In this document: positions 62,194-64,000 of the stretch, piece by piece | Layout of the letters: each line of letters begins with the position of its first letter | Position numbering within the stretch: the first letter of the stretch is position 1 | NCBI GenBank assembly: GCA_028280065.1 | Contig: JANQMN010000058.1 | Location: forward strand, 62,001 to 126,000 | Direction: 5' to 3' | From: Hahella sp. | GTDB lineage: Bacteria > Pseudomonadota > Gammaproteobacteria > Pseudomonadales > Oleiphilaceae | Length of the DNA stretch: 64,000 nucleotides | Made by a program: the position numbers and the translations under genes | Notes under the pieces: generated by a model | Databases searched by the model: none | What the model was told of the DNA's origin: nothing | Seen by the model: only the letters and a program-made list of their open reading frames with translations

Positions 62194-63939
62194 TCATGCA
62201 TTTTCTCCGCTGCAACTCGAATCCTTCCAGACTTCCACCGTGTTTGATTTCTTCGCGTCTTTTTTAACGTCGGCAGCCAGTTTACTTAAGCTGTATTCCG
62301 TATTGTTTCGGGTGTATTGACGCGGAATTATGCCGACAGAGAGAGTCATCAGCGGGAAAGTCCGTGACTTACCGTCTCGATCCAGCGCAACGATGCCGCC
62401 GGCTTCGAAGTCCTGGCGATCGTATAATCCCAAAACTTCCCGTTCGAACTCCGCTTTTATTGTATGGCCGAGTTCTTCAACGGCTTCTCCTCGCCACACC
62501 ATGGCGAAATCATCCCCGCCGATATGGTAGAGCCGGCCGAATTTACGCTGGCAATGGTGTTGGGCGGTCTCCGCTAATAGGCGAATGGCGTCGTCTCCCG
62601 TCCGATAGCCGTACTTGTCGTTAAAGGCTTTGAAGTTATCGAGATCGAAATAGATCAGGTCGAAGTCTGATTCCTGATCGTCCATCGCAGAACCAAGATC
62701 TTCCGACATGGGTACCTGCCCGGGTAACTGGGTGAGCGGGTTGGAGTAAATAGCCTGTTTAACCCGAAATTCGGTCATTTTATGTAATAGGTCGCGTGTC
62801 CGGCCGAGCCCGGCGTAACTGCTATTTCTAGTGATTACGAATCGCTGCCGAACATAGTTTTCATTGGAACCTTCGTTGACTTGCCGGGCTACCGCATCTA
62901 AGTAATCATTCTCGTCAACGACAACCATATTGCGTTCGGCGTAGCGAAATACCGGCTTACGCTCGTTGAGTTCCCTGCCGAGACGTTGGCTGAATATTCG
63001 ATACAAGGAATTCCGATGCATTAATGCAAGGGGAAGGTTGTCGGGGGTGACGATGACGAAAGTATCCACGTCCGGGTTGTTCTGAAAAGCCTGTTCCACC
63101 TCGGCAAGTTTCGTGAAGGGGGAAAGTGTCGGCGCTTGATAACTAATATCTTTGGCGCGTTCAATAGGTGCGCGTACAGGTTGGCGCAACCCCTTGAGCT
63201 GCTTTGTGTTACCGTGGGAAACGGTGGGTATTTCTTGTGGTGTGCCAAAAAGAAAACCTTGGAATTGAGTAACACCAAGTTCCAGCATGGTTTGATACTC
63301 TTCCGGCGTTTCCACACCCTCCACAATTAACTTGCAATGCAACTGATTACTTAGATCGACCATCGAACTTACAAAACTTCGTTTTACCGTGTCCTGATCT
63401 ATATCGAAGGCAAAATGCCGATCGAGTTTAATGATATCCGGGTGAATAGAACTCCAGAGAGATAGGCCGGAATAGCCGGAACCGATATCATCAATGGCGA
63501 TGGTAAATCCCTGTTGGCGGGCGTAGTTACACTGTTCTTTGAGAGCTTGCCGGTCTTCTATTTCAACCAGTTCCGTCAACTCAGCGACGATTCGGCGAGG
63601 CGATAGTTGAACAGATTCGAGAAGGGCAAGGATCTTTTCTACTGTATGTGTGCCGTCGAGAAAGGTTTGAGGATTAACATTCACAAAGCAGAATCCGCTA
63701 AGTTTACGCTCGACAAATCGTTCAAATGCCAATTTCGCTGTCAGGTACCGGAGCGCTGCGCCCAATCCTGCGTTGTCCGCAGCACTTAATAATGCCGGTG
63801 CCGCATGAAGAGGCGATTCGTCAGGCCCCCGGCTGAGGGCTTCATAACCAATTAACGTGCCTGTATTGGCTTCAACGATGGGCTGAAAAAGGGTCGTTAT
63901 TGTCTCTTGTTTAATAATGTCTTCAATGCTGGAAGGCAT
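62194..63939 (-). CDS. EAL-CBS pair-GGDDF hybrid protein
   Basis: 581 residues. EAL domain first (E33-A34-L35; DDIGSGYSG), then a paired-CBS-like region (about 270-395), then GGDEF with GGDDF at 474-478 (IGGDDFAMVW). GGDDF keeps the metal-binding acid, so cyclase activity is possible. CBS pairs bind adenosine nucleotides, so the protein may tie cyclic-di-GMP to energy state. Transcribed toward the CSS-EAL gene, 31 bp apart, so probably one operon. The order EAL-CBS-GGDEF is found in gammaproteobacteria. Confidence 0.92.
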   Translation of the reverse strand: MPSSIEDIIKQETITTLFQPIVEANTGTLIGYEALSRGPDESPLHAAPALLSAADNAGLGAALRYLTAKLAFERFVERKLSGFCFVNVNPQTFLDGTHTVEKILALLESVQLSPRRIVAELTELVEIEDRQALKEQCNYARQQGFTIAIDDIGSGYSGLSLWSSIHPDIIKLDRHFAFDIDQDTVKRSFVSSMVDLSNQLHCKLIVEGVETPEEYQTMLELGVTQFQGFLFGTPQEIPTVSHGNTKQLKGLRQPVRAPIERAKDISYQAPTLSPFTKLAEVEQAFQNNPDVDTFVIVTPDNLPLALMHRNSLYRIFSQRLGRELNERKPVFRYAERNMVVVDENDYLDAVARQVNEGSNENYVRQRFVITRNSSYAGLGRTRDLLHKMTEFRVKQAIYSNPLTQLPGQVPMSEDLGSAMDDQESDFDLIYFDLDNFKAFNDKYGYRTGDDAIRLLAETAQHHCQRKFGRLYHIGGDDFAMVWRGEAVEELGHTIKAEFEREVLGLYDRQDFEAGGIVALDRDGKSRTFPLMTLSVGIIPRQYTRNNTEYSLSKLAADVKKDAKKSNTVEVWKDSSCSGENA

Positions 63940-64000
63940 GTCACAGCGGCACTCTACTTAACTCAACGAGTTAGAATACGAAATATTTGTTGCAGAATTG

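Overview
The window looks like chromosome of a free-living, probably marine, gammaproteobacterium. The case rests on the housekeeping genes (pyrB-pyrI pair of the enteric/Vibrio/Alteromonas type, hrpB, a SoxR regulator with a textbook soxbox, a YcaQ-type DNA glycosylase), several orphan periplasmic solute-binding proteins, and a dense supply of PAS, REC, GGDEF and EAL signalling proteins. I cannot name the genus. There is no rRNA, tRNA, CRISPR array, prophage or intact insertion sequence that I can support.

Left part (1-11.4 kb). A sigma-54 activator of the NtrC type (324-2135, minus) is followed by a PAS protein cut by the window edge. Divergent to it, and again at 5.9 kb, lie two sigma-54 promoters (GG-N10-GC) that each carry the same array of TGAGA/TCTCA half-sites about 100 bp upstream. 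They would drive an NTF2-like protein/lipoprotein operon and a periplasmic binding protein, so a local regulon is likely. Next come soxR with a divergent small exported protein behind a soxbox, a DUF805 protein, a GFA-family gene with integron-cassette-like borders, and pyrBI.

Middle part (11.7-39 kb). This holds hrpB, an NmrA/DUF1772 pair opposite an AraC regulator, small membrane proteins, nadE with a binding protein, an MFS carrier, trpS and a HAD phosphatase. An NAD-dependent formate dehydrogenase operon (fdsG-fdsB-fdsA-fdhD) follows behind a well-formed FNR/Anr promoter and a long structured leader. Then come two acetyltransferases (one resembling aminoglycoside 6'-acetyltransferases), a vapBC-like toxin-antitoxin pair, and a radical SAM protein sharing a palindromic operator with a small membrane protein.

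Right part (39-64 kb). The most unusual locus is a six-gene minus-strand operon (48552 to 40635): GAF-type histidine kinase, REC plus degenerate HD-GYP protein, lone REC protein, MglA-like small GTPase, second histidine kinase, and a PilB/GspE-type ATPase with an N-terminal REC domain. It is flanked by another kinase (converging) and a giant REC-PAS-PAS-GGDEF-EAL-REC protein (diverging). The architecture suggests phospho-relay and c-di-GMP control of a type IV pilus or secretion motor through a polarity GTPase. The window ends with two membrane acyltransferases, an ECF sigma factor operon, a beta-lactamase-fold hydrolase and three more EAL proteins with variant active-site motifs.

All family assignments are from reading the translated sequence; no database search was run.
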